Positions 24,340 through 36,226 of a DNA stretch of 64,000 nt are shown here, in pieces. The position numbers and the translations under genes are program-made. Under the pieces are notes generated by a model. It made no database searches. It worked only from the letters and a program-made list of their open reading frames with translations, and was not told where the DNA came from. Position 1 is the first letter of the stretch, and each line of letters opens with the position of its first letter. Source of the DNA: Delphinus delphis (Eukaryota > Chordata > Mammalia > Artiodactyla > Delphinidae); the NCBI RefSeq assembly GCF_949987515.2, contig NC_082688.1, positions 102,651,893 through 102,715,892 of the forward strand. Direction: 5' to 3'.

Positions 24340-25715
24340 TCCGTCGTCACAAGCACTCCTGATCATCTCTCCTCCCGTCTGTTCCCACTGCAGCCCCTAA
24401 ATGGCAGAGCAGCCTCCCTGAAATCCCGCTACACCCAGGTTTCTTTGTCCATCTGGCCTCTGGTCTCCTGATACCAGGTTCTCCTATGCTGCATTCCTTC
24501 TCTGAAGTTGCAGTTAAAACATGTTGTGTCCAAGAGGAGAACGTTCCCTCCCACAAAGTCTGAAATGTTCTCAGACACTTTCTTTCCCTAGCGTGCATAG
24601 CAATAATATCGCTTCTCAGGAGGGCAAAGGGAAGGCGCCTTCTTACACAGTGTTATGGTGTAGATGTGTCTCCAAAACATAACTTTTTGTCGATTTACTT
24701 CATTCACATTTTAAGAGCAAAGTCATTTTTCCAGTAGAGCAGAGTTGGGTTATCTTCCCGATCCAACCCAGGCCAACAGTCCCTCAAATAGTATAACTTA
24801 AATAACACCAAAGACCTGAAAGCATTTCTCCGATTTTTAAAAATTATTTGTGTGTCTGGTCAGTCCATCTCAAGAACAGGAACAATAATTAGGTGATAAA
24901 ACTCCATTCTGCAGATAAGAAACCAATAGTTCAGGGCTGCACCCAAGGGCAAGTCTAAGGCAGAGTAAACATGAATGACCCAAATCCCAGCCTACTTGTG
25001 TTTCCTGGTTTCCGGCAGGGCTACCCTTGAACCCATCTGTTACCCTGAAGCAATGATCTTCAAGCATCTACGGTAGGAGGATCGGAACGTCACTGGCAAC
25101 TCAAAGATTATGACCATCCACCCTCACTAGGTTCCTCCAGCCCATGACGGGCAGATTCAGCCCTTGCTCCGTGATGGAGGAATACTCAGTATCATGACCT
25201 CATCTGAGTTCCTGAGTGAAGGAAAGTCTGTCATCAGATGGACAGCCTACTTTAAAAGAGGTGGGAGTCCAACTGGAAGGACCAATCCCACACCCCGGGC
25301 CACCTGTGGCTCTCTTCACCCAGCTTGGCATAGGGTCCCTAAAGCTAGCTTGTAAAGTAGGCAGTAATGCCCATTTTCCAACAATGGAAGGCAAAGCAAA
25401 ATGACTGCCTCCGAAAACAAACTTCACATACAAATAAACAAATAGATGGCCAGAATAAATAGTCATCAGATTACACTGGTGCAATAAATGAACGAGGGAT
25501 TAAAATTTGTGGGGCTATCATTTGTCACAATAACAGTCAAGATGAACCCCACTGGGAAGGTTCAATTTACTGTAAATTTTCTGCTTTGCTGGAGGATACC
25601 TGTAGATGTTTCTCACACTAGATGACTCCGTAAAAGAAGAAATGGTCCTCTGAAAACATTTTGCACATTCAAGAGCCTTTACTCTTCGACACTGTTCTTT
25701 CCCAAAAACATCATC
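24340..25715. other. Unique DNA with a probable MIR fragment
   Basis: No gene. 24870-24965 looks like a reverse MIR ('aactccattctgcagataag', 'gggctgcacccaagggcaag'). The remainder is unassigned. Confidence 0.45.
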
Positions 25716-25732
25716 AAAAGATCTCCTGAGAG

Positions 25733-25941
25733 GCTTCCCTGGTGGCACAGTGGCTGAGAGTCCGCCTGCCGATGCAGGGGACGCGGGTTCGTGCCCCGGT
25801 CCGGGAAGATCCCACATGCCGCGGAGCGGCTGGGCCCGTGAGCCATGGCCGCTGAGCCTGCGCATCTGGAGCCTGTGCTCCGCAACGGGAGAAGCCACAG
25901 CGGTGAGAGGCCCGCGCACCACAAAAAAAAAAAAAAAAAAA
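25733..25941 (+). mobile_element. CHR SINE, short cetacean form
   Basis: Same family as the copy at 24119, with a poly(A) tail of more than 20. Perfect 17-bp target-site duplication 'aaaagatctcctgagag' at 25716-25732 and 25942-25958. The long tail and low divergence suggest a recent insertion. Confidence 0.97.
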
Positions 25942-25958
25942 AAAAGATCTCCTGAGAG

Positions 25959-26239
25959 CTGGAGTTGTTGGGTTGGTCAGGATTCTTTATACCAGCGAAG
26001 AATCACTGGTAGATTCTTCAGAAAGCCAGAATATAATATGTAATTAATTAAATCCACTTAAAGGTATCTTTCCCCACCTCTTTCAATTCCTCAACTTTAG
26101 ACTCTTAAAACTGTGGATGAGGATAATTCTATTGGAATAGAAATATATATGTGTATATATATCCACATATGTTTTTAAAATGTTATATGTGTCTTCATAA
26201 ATATCTATATCAATCAATATAAAAACCCAAAGACTCATT
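25959..26239. other. Unique AT-rich DNA
   Basis: No gene. 26140-26225 is low-complexity (tatatgtgtatatatatcc and similar). Confidence 0.5.
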
Positions 26240-26460
26240 TCATTATATGCATGGCACATGGTGGGAAAAGAGGCAAAAAATGTATGCTATGTTGTGTTGT
26301 ACAGATGAAAAAGAGAAATAGCAGAAAGTTACAATTAGAATTCAAAAAGAAAGTTGAAAAGAGCTTGGGTGATAGGATACATGAAAATTCACTATATTAT
26401 TCTCTCCACTTTTATGTGTATTTGAAGTTTTCCAAAAGAGAAAGTTTAAAATGTAAACTT
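26240..26460 (+). mobile_element. Ancient L1 3' end fragment
   Basis: 'gataggatacatgaaaattc', 'actatattattctctccact' and 'gtatttgaagttttccaaaa' match the terminal layout of old L1M-type 3' ends. The 81-residue open frame here is part of this relic. Confidence 0.6.
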
Positions 26461-26835
26461 AGAAGACAGGAATTCAACTCCCCTGCAGTAATTTAAATGA
26501 ATTTTATAATTTGTTATTTATGGGACATTTTGAGTAAACAACAACACGTAGACTCTTCCTCATTTTGCTGGTTTTCCTAAACTGCTCTAAATTCTGAACG
26601 GAAAAGAATGAATCTTTTTGGAAGGGCTCCGCGCACCAGGGGAGCCCACAGTTGAGAATGGGTAAACCAAATGGTAGTGTGTGTTCTCCCCGAGATGGAA
26701 AACACATTCGTCATTATTCCTATCAAGTTAAAAGCTCACTTTTTGTTATCTTTCTGTGGATTACAGTCTATCCAAACTGTCTTTAGAAAATTTATAAGCC
26801 AACCATATTTTACATAATTCTAAAATGTCCTTCCA

Positions 26836-26927
26836 GGAAATTCCCTGGCTTCCACTGCAGGGGGCACGGGTTCGATCCCTGGTCGGGGAACTAAGATCAC
26901 GTATGCCGTGCAGCACAGCCAAAAAAA
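26836..26927 (+). mobile_element. CHR SINE, old, internally deleted
   Basis: A short head 'ttccctgg' joins directly to 'cttccactgcagggggcacg', then B box 'gggttcgatcc' and 'ctggtcggggaactaagatc', ending 'cagcacagccaaaaaaa'. The segment between A box and 'cttccactg' is missing. This sequence type is that of the older CHR lineage shared with ruminants. Confidence 0.85.
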
Positions 26928-27145
26928 TACTTCCACCCATTTCCCAGCTGACCTGGGCATAAGGAACAGTCATATCTAAACACAAATAATAAACGAGGGT
27001 GGGGAGGGATGTGCATCTTGAATACCAAATACAAATCCTATTTGTCTCCTGCACCGTTCAAACATGTATTGTGAGTTAGTATATCCCCACACATGAAGGG
27101 TAAAACAAAGAAACGAGAGGGTGGTCGAATTTTTGATTCCAAATC

Positions 27146-27926
27146 CTATCCAAGACCCACTTTCTTGAGGATTATGAGCAATATGAGGACAGGGTGTCGG
27201 GGGTGGTACCCTCTGATGCACCTGGTTTCCTGGTACCCAGTTTCAAAGAGGTCTGCCTCGGATATCAAGTTAGTCCCAGAATAACATTCCCCTCCAGAAG
27301 CAAGAAGTATTGGCCCCGATGTAAACATGCCGGTCCCAAGAGACGGCAACCCCTTTGGATCCACTTCTGTTATCCAGACATATCCGAGCCCAAAGCCACC
27401 ATCCATCACGGGAAATACCACATACTTTCTGGGATCCACACGGCCTGACCCCAAGAAAGAAATCTGCAAGTGTGTGACATCAACATGTTTTCCTCGGCTA
27501 ACAAGCTTCTCTATTCTCCAGCAGCCAAAAACGTTAAGTGCCTCTTAAACAAAGACAGCCCCATGAAGAATAATGATGTCAAGCCCAAGCCCTAGTTCCA
27601 TGGTGTGAACACAACATCTACAGAACCCAAGTTAAAAATGATTTACAGACAGTTTGATCAGAGTCAGATGTAAAATGGTGTCTCACTGGAGACAGGCCAG
27701 GGGCTATCAATCCGAATCCCCTACAATAAGTGATGTCATTAGTCAGAATCGATACATTATGGAGACGATTTTCTCTTTTGTCTCTTGGCCCCGGGAGTTT
27801 TTTGTTGCGTTTCATCACTAGATTGCAAGGCACTCGTGTTACAAAGTGGCTGACAGGAATCACAACCAGGACTCCGTCACACGGCTCTTTGGAGGAGCAG
27901 GGGAGAAGTTCAAGGATTAAATCCAA
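27146..27926 (-). other. Cluster of unrecognised open frames, perhaps a decayed pseudogene
   Basis: On the minus strand one frame is open for 107 codons from an ATG (27469 down to 27146) and open further upstream; a second is open for 102 codons (27926 down to 27618), in a different frame. The plus strand is also open at 27194-27448 and again, after one stop, to about 27595. Neither strand shows a family I recognise, and the lack of a poly(A) or flanking repeats argues against a recent retrocopy. Either a decayed pseudogene or unique sequence with few stops by chance. Confidence 0.2.
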
Positions 27927-28539
27927 TTAGACGTGGGAGACTCGGAATAACTAGTCCAAGGTCTTTGTTGTCAGGTCGATGTTGAACTTGTCTAACCCAT
28001 TCCTGTTGTTTATATAACTCTGAAGGGCATGACTTTGGACTCTCAGGTGTAAGAACAGTATGGGGGGGAAATGCTTAGTTCCACGTCCCCCCATGGGAGA
28101 AATCACCTGGTCACCTTGGCTTAGCCAAGACTTAGGGAAATGACTCTCCCTGACACCAGACAGCCCAGTTTACCTGTAAGATCTTCATGTCCCTACAGTC
28201 TTCCTAAATCCCTAAAGAATGGTCAGAGTGTGGCCATTTAATATGAGGGCAGTTCTGTAAGATCCTCCCCAAGTACCAACATGTAGACAGTACTTCTTCT
28301 CTCGTTAATGTCATCAAGGATATTTTGCAACATACACAGCCTCGTGCTGTCTTTTAGGATCTTCCAAAGCTCTCTTAAGGGGTATGGTAGAGAATACGAA
28401 TGAAAACAGGAAAATTAAAGAAACTTAGACTCTAATTTTCTTATGGCCTTCAAGCTCTTCCTAGAGAAAAATCCTCTCTTCAGTCCCATGTGCGTCTCCA
28501 ATACGGGGTATTTTTCCAGCTCACTGGTATTTCATAAAC

Positions 28540-28960
28540 ACCATTTGTTGTCATGTGGTTAAATTAAAACTGAGGATATCAAACATCAAACAGTATGTTA
28601 ATGTCAAGTATGCTTGAATAAATAGTAAGAGTTCAACTGAATGGAATATGTGGATTGCTAGCTAATTAAGCAAGAAGCAGGTGTGAAAAAAATCTAATTT
28701 AGGCAATTTTTTTATAATTAATAATGTTTACTTGTAGTACCCTTCTAATGGGGCTCTAGTTTAGCCTCTTGTGAATTGCTAGGAGTTTACTCCAGTATTT
28801 TAAAATTATAATTGAATGGAGAATTTTACGAGATATCAGGTTTCCCTGCTGCCGATGAAGCAAGTGCTATGTACATGGAAAAGTCCTGACAGTACTTTGT
28901 ATCAATAGGATCAATTAGCAAATCACTCCCAGCAATTAAAACTTAAAGCACACACAGGCA
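28540..28960. other. Candidate conserved non-coding block
   Basis: AT-rich but not repetitive, with several homeodomain-type cores: 'gctagctaattaagcaag' near 28658, 'ataattaataatg' near 28714, 'aaattataattgaatgg' near 28802, and 'tcaattagcaaat' near 28911. No transposon signature. Inference from texture. Confidence 0.3.
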
Positions 28961-29037
28961 GACCTCCACACCCCAAAGTTCTCTTGTAAACCCCAGCACC
29001 TGTGAAGGTAGAAGTGAACTTGGATGAACCAACTTGA

Positions 29038-29577
29038 ATGAGAATATTGTGTTCAAACCAATCTCTGGACATGGATGATGTGGGCTTTGGTGAGTGTCTG
29101 CAAAGAGCAGTGACAGAGAACATTTTGTTGCAATTAGGAACAAAAAAAAGTAAGATCCTATCTAAACTGTCCTGGCAAATTGCATACCACCCATCAATTA
29201 ATCCAAGTATACATTTAAATTTGGTTTTCTTTCCAAGAAGCCAAATGGAAGTAAAGGAGGAGAAAATGTCCGCAGATGTGAAAACAGACCTGGATTATTT
29301 CATGGACGTGACATATCTACTGCATTTAATTAAAAGAAGGATGTATGAGAACAATGTATCCTTCTCAATTGGGTTGAGGGAACAAAACAGGACTGGATTA
29401 GATAGGACAACTGTAATCTCCAGAGACAGGCCCGTGTTTAATGGGAGCAGCACATGTTTGATATGCAGGGAAGTAAGTGGGTGTCCTGGACACAATCCAC
29501 TATTCATCATAATACCACAGCCTTGTTCATTCCCAGAGAAGAGACTGGAAACCATGAAACCATATGTAGAATATTAA
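29038..29577 (+). other. 179-codon open frame in unique DNA, not recognised
   Basis: Longest open frame of the window outside transposons. The predicted peptide is hydrophilic with no signal peptide, membrane segment or known motif; two CxxC-like cysteines near residues 138-141 (CLIC) are not enough for a zinc finger. No splice context or promoter is evident and composition equals that of the flanks. Most likely chance; an exon or decayed coding relic cannot be excluded. Confidence 0.12.
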
Positions 29578-29699
29578 AAATCATTTAACGTTAAAATGCA
29601 CATTAGGAAAGCATGCACTTTGGGCAAGGCTGCAGTCCAAGAGAGCTCTGAGAAATCTCCAGTTCAGTAGATAATGGTTGTAAAGGTAGACCGAGTTGT

Positions 29700-29700
<1 letters not shown>

Positions 29701-29735
<35 letters not shown>
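29701..29735. repeat. (CA)n microsatellite
   Basis: An uninterrupted CA run of about 17 units; likely highly polymorphic. Confidence 0.98.
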
Positions 29736-29738
<3 letters not shown>

Positions 29739-29939
29739 CTCTTACAGAAACTTGGTCCTTAGCTCTACGATGCTGCCTTTTCTCACTCTGTTTTCCTTAC
29801 TGATTTCTGTAGTGAGGTCAGTGGTCAGTATTAATAATTGATTGAGATATGATACCTAGAGCATCAGTACATTAATTTATAATTAAAAATGAGAAACACC
29901 GGTTCCTCTCCTATCACCCATCATTTGGAATTAAATTTT

Positions 29940-30002
29940 GTATATATATATATATATATGTAAAATATATGTAAAATATATGTGTGTGTGTGTGTGTGTG
30001 TG
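29940..30002. repeat. Compound (TA)n-(TG)n microsatellite
   Basis: About ten TA units, then two 'gtaaaatata' units, then about eleven TG units. The compound structure suggests a long-lived unstable locus. Confidence 0.97.
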
Positions 30003-32230
30003 GCAGATATTACATTGTTTCACAGACAGTCAATAACCTTACTATATTTCCATGGTCTTTTCATTGTCACTGAATTAATCACAGCCCTGCCCCTAACCAC
30101 ATGGAATTTTATTTCCCATAAGAGCCATGTTTACTTTGGTTTACTTTGTTGGAACTCAAAGTACGTATTCAGTCTATAAAGATTTAGTGTAACATACTTT
30201 GTTCAGCAACATTAAAAGCACGCACTAACAGACCTTGTCGTCCATTGCTTTGCGTCTATGCAGAGCCTGTGTGCCTTCCATCTCATATCACTCCCCAGCA
30301 AAGGCAATGCTGAGTCCCGCCCCAGGATGCGTGGAAATGCTAATGCCTTCGGAGACCAAGAGTTCTATTTATTTTCCTCAGTTGCCAAAAATAATATATG
30401 GACTGAAAAGTGAATGCCTCGAAGCTGAGCCTGCACCTGGGGAGAAATCCTATTCGTCAACTTTTAGCAGGAGATGACAGACATCAGAGATGGTACCAAC
30501 TCAAACTGTCGGTAGTTTGAGTCTTACCATTATAACTAAAAACATAGGACAGATGACTGCTATAAGGCTACAGTGTTCATTAAAAGTCCCCTGCCGAAGG
30601 GGACCCACCTCCTTCCCCATCCCACCCACAAACTCATTGTAGGGCTCTAAAGTCACCTCTTCCATCCGTTGTCCCAGCTCTGCAGCTGGCAGATGGGAGG
30701 ACATTTACTTGAATGGCAAACATTGGATCAAATGAGAGGGAAACCCAGAGGTCTGTCCCTGACCAAGAGCAGCATGGCTGTGAGATTGCCGTTGGCAGGG
30801 CTTTAGCCAAGTGTTTCCTGCCCTCAGCTACACTGACTGCAGCTGACACAGCACGACTCATTGAAGAGTGACTAACTGCGGAGGAGGTGTTTCCCTAACT
30901 GATCCTTTGGGGAGGAGGTTGAAACAGTGCAAGGAACGGGGAGCCGAAGGGAAATAAGGGTGGGGAACTCCTAGCAACCCAGGTGTGGGTACCTATTCCA
31001 GCATACTGCAGGTCGGGCTGGCTCCCTCTCAAAGGAAAAGAGGGCTTTTGCTCGAAGCCTGAGGCCTGAGGAACAGCCACATCTTTCTAATGGGGGAAGG
31101 GGGGCACATGGCTTCTGGAGAGTTTGATGAGACGCCTGGCAAGACAAGCACAGGCGTATTTGATGTAAGGGACTGACAACTGCCCCTGGCCCCAAGCAGA
31201 TGGAGAAAGCAAAGCGCAGCACTGCAGCATAGGCACTGTTTTCCCTCCGCTCTCTTCTCAACCCAAGCCTGTTTCTAGGAGACTCCGGGACCCCGAGGGA
31301 ATCACTTCCTGGACTTTGCCCTCACCCGCCCATTTACCAAACAACAGAGCATCAGTCTAGGCAAAAAGAAAGGGAACAGTAGTTCCAAGAAGGTAACTGC
31401 AGTCTGAGAGTTTTGCTGCAAACTACAGGAGGGCTGTATTCCGTTACATAAAGTATGAGGTGGAGGTTTCAGAACTGTCTTTGTGAAAAAAACCAGAGTT
31501 CTTTCTCAGCATCCTGATGAGAAGTTGCCTTGGCCCATCTCCTCCCTGTGTGCCTGAGAAAAGACCCAGCCTACTACACTCCTTCCTGCGGCTTCAGCCT
31601 TCTTGCCTTTTGGGTGACGAGAGCCTTGATAAAACAAGGCAAACCTAGACAATCAGCGTGCTGCAGTGCACGAGAAGATAAAAAGGAGTCTTCCAGACCA
31701 AGATGGTGCTACAAAGAGCCTGGCACCCTTCTTGGCACATGGTTGGCCAGAGATCTTTTTCCGTGGTCTGGCAGTAGATGACCTGCCCTGACACCGTACC
31801 AGGATATATATAATTTCTTAAGTCAATATCAACAGCCTATGGGAGAAGTGATCATGGATAAGCTGCAGTGGATTTAGCTTCAATAGATGGTGGGGAGGCT
31901 AATCAACGAATTCATCTTCAGTGATGACGCAGGAAAATGCAGATGAGTCTATATATTTGGGAAATCAAACCTCTAATGAATGGTGCACCCAGCTTGTTAC
32001 TGGGTGGGAGCTGACTTTGGGTGGAGGCTGGAAAGGAAAAGGTAGTAGATGTTTATTAAATCATGGCTAAGGACAGAGGCTAGAGGTAAGAGCTTGGGAA
32101 TCTGTTGTTAAGTCTTGAAAGTGAAAACAGAAAAATAGAGCTCTTTCTTGGGTAGAGAATCGGGATGTATGTGTATGTGTGTTGGGGGTGGGTGGATACA
32201 TTTAATGGATCATTACCCACTTTCCATGAG
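30003..32230. other. Unique non-coding DNA
   Basis: No gene or clear recent repeat. 30230-30480 is complex sequence of the conserved-element type. Overlapping minus-strand frames at 30895-31261 are unrecognised. Confidence 0.45.
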
Positions 32231-32460
32231 AGGCAGCAAAGAGTTCAGATTGCAGCTCTGGCCTCAGACTGCCTGGGTTTGAGTCCTGCTTCCCTACTTA
32301 CTAACTTGGGCCGATTTCTTAATCTAAGTCTTATATACTCATATGTAAAATATGGGTCATAATAGGACCTCCCACATAGGAGTGTAATTGTGAAGCTAAA
32401 ATGAGGTAGCTAGGTATAACACCTCTCACAGTGCCTGGCACACACTGCACGTACTCACAG
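32231..32460 (+). mobile_element. MIR SINE, nearly full length
   Basis: Sense MIR: 'cctcagactgcctgggtttg', 'agtcctgcttccctacttac', 'atatgtaaaatatgggtcat', 'cacagtgcctggcacacact'. Order and spacing are those of a near-complete copy. Confidence 0.92.
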
Positions 32461-33260
32461 GATGTACGCACATACTTATGTACTCACAATATGCAGCTTA
32501 ACTGAAAAAATCAGGACAAAAGCTTTTAAATATATATATAGGCTGCAGGTGGTAATTTTTCTGGACACTGGTGGGCTATTTAGTGAGACAGGGTGCCTGA
32601 GAGCTACTTAAGAATGTCAGTGAATCACATGATCAAAAAATCCTTTTCCAATGGAGATTATGGTCACTGGTCCCTGGATTCTCCCTGTATCAGAGACTCC
32701 TTCTCTGAAGACATCCCGAAGTCAAATCTTGGAGAATAAAGAATTGTCTAAGAAGATGTAGGTTCAAGTCTGATTAACAAAAAAATCCACCCCTGAAAGT
32801 TGACAAATTCCTCCCTATTCCATATTTGAATGGCTTCCCTGGTGTCTAGAACTGGCTCCGTTTCTGGTGGGCAGCCTAGGAATCAGAGATTTAAAAAAAT
32901 ACATCCAACAGTGTGAGCTAGGAAGGAGGCTCTGAAACCAATCACCTGTTTCAGAAAATGGAAGACAGTTGAGACTCTTGTCCCTGGTGGTCCCCCCGTA
33001 CTTCTGAGGGGCAGGGGCTGAGCCTAAGGACCCCTCTGAGTCCCACCGGGCCTGGGTCTCTTTTATGGCTGGCAGGAAATACAGTGTAAACATGTGTGGA
33101 GCAACCATCCTGGGAAGACACTTTCTAAACTGAGACTGTAAAGGGCAAAGGACGTTTTAAATGAGAACCCGAGAACATCTCAGGACATAGTAAATGTATG
33201 TCAGCGCCATATTACTTGGAAGGTCTCTCTCACCCATGAATCTCATTCGAAGCAGGTTAG
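32461..33260. other. Unique non-coding DNA
   Basis: No gene seen. Contains a short ta repeat near 32531-32541. Confidence 0.45.
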
Positions 33261-33475
33261 TTAAAAGCTCAGGCTTCAGAGTCAGACAAATCTGGGTTGC
33301 TGAGTAACCATGGGCAGGAATTTCAGCTCTCCTGGCACCATTTTCCTCACCTATAAAACGTGGATGACGTCATTACCTATTTCTTAAGGTTGCAGTAAAA
33401 ACCCAATGGGGTGACGTGTAAAACAGGCTTAGCCCAGTGCCTAATATGTAGCAAATGCTCAACGAATGTGAGCCA
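33261..33475 (+). mobile_element. MIR SINE, nearly full length
   Basis: Sense MIR: 'aagctcaggcttcagagtca', 'accattttcctcacctataa', 'cttagcccagtgcctaatat', 'gtagcaaatgctcaacgaat'. Confidence 0.92.
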
Positions 33476-33479
33476 TTTT

Positions 33480-33570
33480 ATTTATTATTCTCACAACAGG
33501 CCTTTGAAACAGATTTTATTCTCTTCCCATTATCAAGAATGACGTGGCCGCACAAGAGGTGAGTGACATG
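33480..33570 (-). mobile_element. MIR-like fragment, reverse
   Basis: 'ttattctcacaacaggcctt' and 'gattttattctcttcccatt' resemble the complement of a MIR 3' half, directly adjoining the forward MIR. Confidence 0.45.
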
Positions 33571-35689
33571 GGTAAGGGGATGCTGTCCCATCTACATCAC
33601 TCCCTCTTGTGGTTCCATCCTTTCTGGTCTGCTTTCGAAAGAGAAGAGCCCTTTGGATCCCTGGACAGGACAGGCCAAGGGTCCCGGATTCCAGATAGAA
33701 AGCAGGAAGCTGTTGGTTGGTCTCTGACTTTCCCATCCTGAGCTGGTGCCAACGCGTGAGTGAAATGCTCTGCCGGCACTTCCATCCCGCCCGACAGGAG
33801 CCTTCATCTGCTCCGCCTCTGGGAGCACGTGTGGGTCTCCGAGCCTGGCGCTGAAGCAGGTGCGGGCATATTTTAAGCTCCAGCAAATAACTTTAATTGA
33901 GCTCTCCTTAGACATATGAACCCACAGAGCGATTTTTTTTTCTCCCTTCTAATAAAAAAAGACCCACAACAAACCAGATGGGTCTCGGTCCCTCCCCGAC
34001 ACCTCCTCCCCACTCTTCAGGCTCCCCTAATAAATCTTTTAACTCTAACGAAATTACCTTGCTTGAAGTGGGTATTTTATGTGGTTGCATGTGTGGACCC
34101 GAGCTGCCTCTGTGGGCCAGAATGGGGGTCACAAGTTACGCACGCAGGCTGCAGAACTGAGGCCTGCTGGTTCAGGCCAGGTTGGTACTTGTGTTGGTAC
34201 TCATCCAGAACTTTCTATCGCAAATTGTTTCCCTGTATCTCCTGCCCACCTCTGTGGCTCCCCCCACCTCTCATCAGATTCCACACCTTCACCTTTCACT
34301 GTCCTCACCTAAACTAAAAGCTCCACCTTGGTGTGGACCTTCCGTGCTGCTGGCTAATGTGGAAGGATCTAGAAAGAACCCCCTCCACTAGAAGCCAGCT
34401 TGACTCCTGGGCCATGTGTCCAGAAAGAGTGATGAAAAAGGAAGCCGGATGCCTCCTGTCACCAGAACAAGGCAGCGCTGGGGCACGGGGTTCTGCCTCA
34501 TTTTGCAGACATGAGCTCCCTTCTAAGGCCCCATGAGAAGATGGCAGCAGGAGAAGGAGGGAAATGCGACGTGAATGGATTCCAGATCCCCACTAGAAAA
34601 GAGACTTCAAGAATCGCCCAGGGCAAGAGAGAGTGAAGAGCAACTCGCTCTGGGTTCTGATTTATGAGCCCTGAATTAGTGGTAGGAGGGGCCCAGGAGG
34701 AGTCATTTACAACAGAAATTATTGCAGGCCAATGTTGGTTGGTATTTTAAATCACTCACTAATATTGATAGGTTAATGCCTGTCGCACTTGCTTAAGGGT
34801 CACAGGGAAAAAAAAAACACCAAGCTTTATCTTCGACTTGGTACCGGCTAAGTATAATGTAGATACACACCTCTTTTGGTTTTGTGGTTTTGTTTTGCTT
34901 TGTTTTTTTCCTTGAGCAAAGCCTGCTGTATTATTTATGGTCTTCTGAGTCACTGGCTGTAGCCTGTATGTGGATTCTAAAAGGTTGATTTGCAAAAAAA
35001 CAAAAACAGGGCACCCGTCTAGCGAGGCTGGTGGGAACACAGTCACTGCTCACAGCGGGCCCCTCCAAGGGCCCTCGGCTGTTCAGGGAGCCTCGGGCAG
35101 CCAGGGCCAGATGGCGAGGGCATATTGTTCCCTTTTCGGTGATAGTCCTGCTGTGGCAAATAAAGTTAAATCAAAAGGTTAGCGCTCTGCAAGGGGGTGG
35201 CCGAGTGGCTGCAGCTGACAGGGGCCAAGGATACTGAACAGCGAGGACGCAGCGGCTGTTCCCTCGGAAGGGAACACAAGGGAGTGCAAAGGAAAAACCT
35301 TGGCTGCACAAATGAAGTGGGGAGAGTCATGGGTCTCAGGGCCCTTCCTTCACGGGGCCTGCAGACAAGCCGAAAAATACACCCTTGGTCCACCCACGAC
35401 CAAGGCTGGAGCGAGGGACAGTCGCTCTCCATCAGTCTGAGGTCAAAAGAGCTCCCACGCACACACACCGCACCCGACTTGACTCTCCCCAATAAACAGT
35501 GAATTCCTTTGGGGGTGATTAGGTGATATTTGCAGGGTCGGGGGAGCAAAGCCTGGGAGGGTCAGATGCCCACATCTGTCATGAGTGGAATAAAACTTTG
35601 GAACCCAGGCAGGCAGCTCAGGAACATTTCTAATGGGTGCATAAGATTTTCAATCTGGACACAGAATTTCACGGATTACTTCCTAGGAT
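33571..35689. other. Unique non-coding DNA
   Basis: No gene. Overlapping frames at 33533-33915 on the minus strand are unrecognised. 34640-35000 is of conserved-element texture, for example 'ctaatattgataggttaatg'. 34150-34330 has faint L2-like segments. Confidence 0.4.
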
Positions 35690-35875
35690 GTCAGAGCTGG
35701 AAAAGATTAAAGAAACTATGGAAACCGCCTCTGTCCCCACCCACCCCTGCAACTCACCCCGCATTTTACAGATGGACCAAAAGAAGGCCAGGGCGGAAAA
35801 GTGATTTGCTCAAGGCTCAAGGTCACACGAGGGAGGACGTGGATCCAGCACCGAGGGCCAGCCTTCTGCTGCACC
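35690..35875 (-). mobile_element. MIR-family fragment
   Basis: 'gatgtcagagctggaaaaga', 'gcattttacagatggaccaa', 'gatttgctcaaggctcaagg' followed by 'tcacacga' follow the complement of the MIR/MIR3 layout. Subfamily uncertain. Confidence 0.55.
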
Positions 35876-36016
35876 ACCTGGGCGGCCACCAGCAGGATGC
35901 GTGGCGTGGCAGGGCTCCGAGTGTGCCGGGGATGTGCAGAATCACAGGATCTATAAGGTGTGCGAGTTTTAAACAATGACTGGGAGAGGATGTTCCCATA
36001 AAAATAAACGGATCCA

Positions 36017-36226
36017 GGGCGTCCCTGGTGGCGCAGTGGTTGAGAGTCCGCCTGCCGATGCAGGGGACGTGGGCTTGTGTCCCAGTCCGGGAAGATCCCA
36101 CATGCCGCGGAGCGGCTGGGCCCATGAGCCACGGCCGCTGAGCCTGCGCGTCCGGAGCCTGTGCTCCGCAACGGGAGAGGCCACAACAGTGAGAGGCCCG
36201 CGTACCACAAAAATAAATAAATAAAT
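36017..36226 (+). mobile_element. CHR SINE, short cetacean form
   Basis: Head 'gggcgtccctggtggcgcag', B box altered to 'gggcttgtgtc', tail made of aaat/aata units rather than pure A. Perfect 16-bp target-site duplication 'aaaataaacggatcca' at 36001-36016 and 36227-36242. A 259-codon minus-strand open frame across it is SINE read-through. Confidence 0.97.

Larger units (their letters stand above)
26928..29700. other. Unique non-coding DNA with unexplained open frames
   Basis: No known gene. Overlapping frames at 27146-27926 and a 179-codon frame at 29038-29577 are described separately. 28540-28960 is AT-rich with several TAAT cores. Confidence 0.45.

Noticed and set aside
25518..25922. 134-codon minus-strand open frame
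   Set aside because: Mostly read-through of the SINE at 25733.
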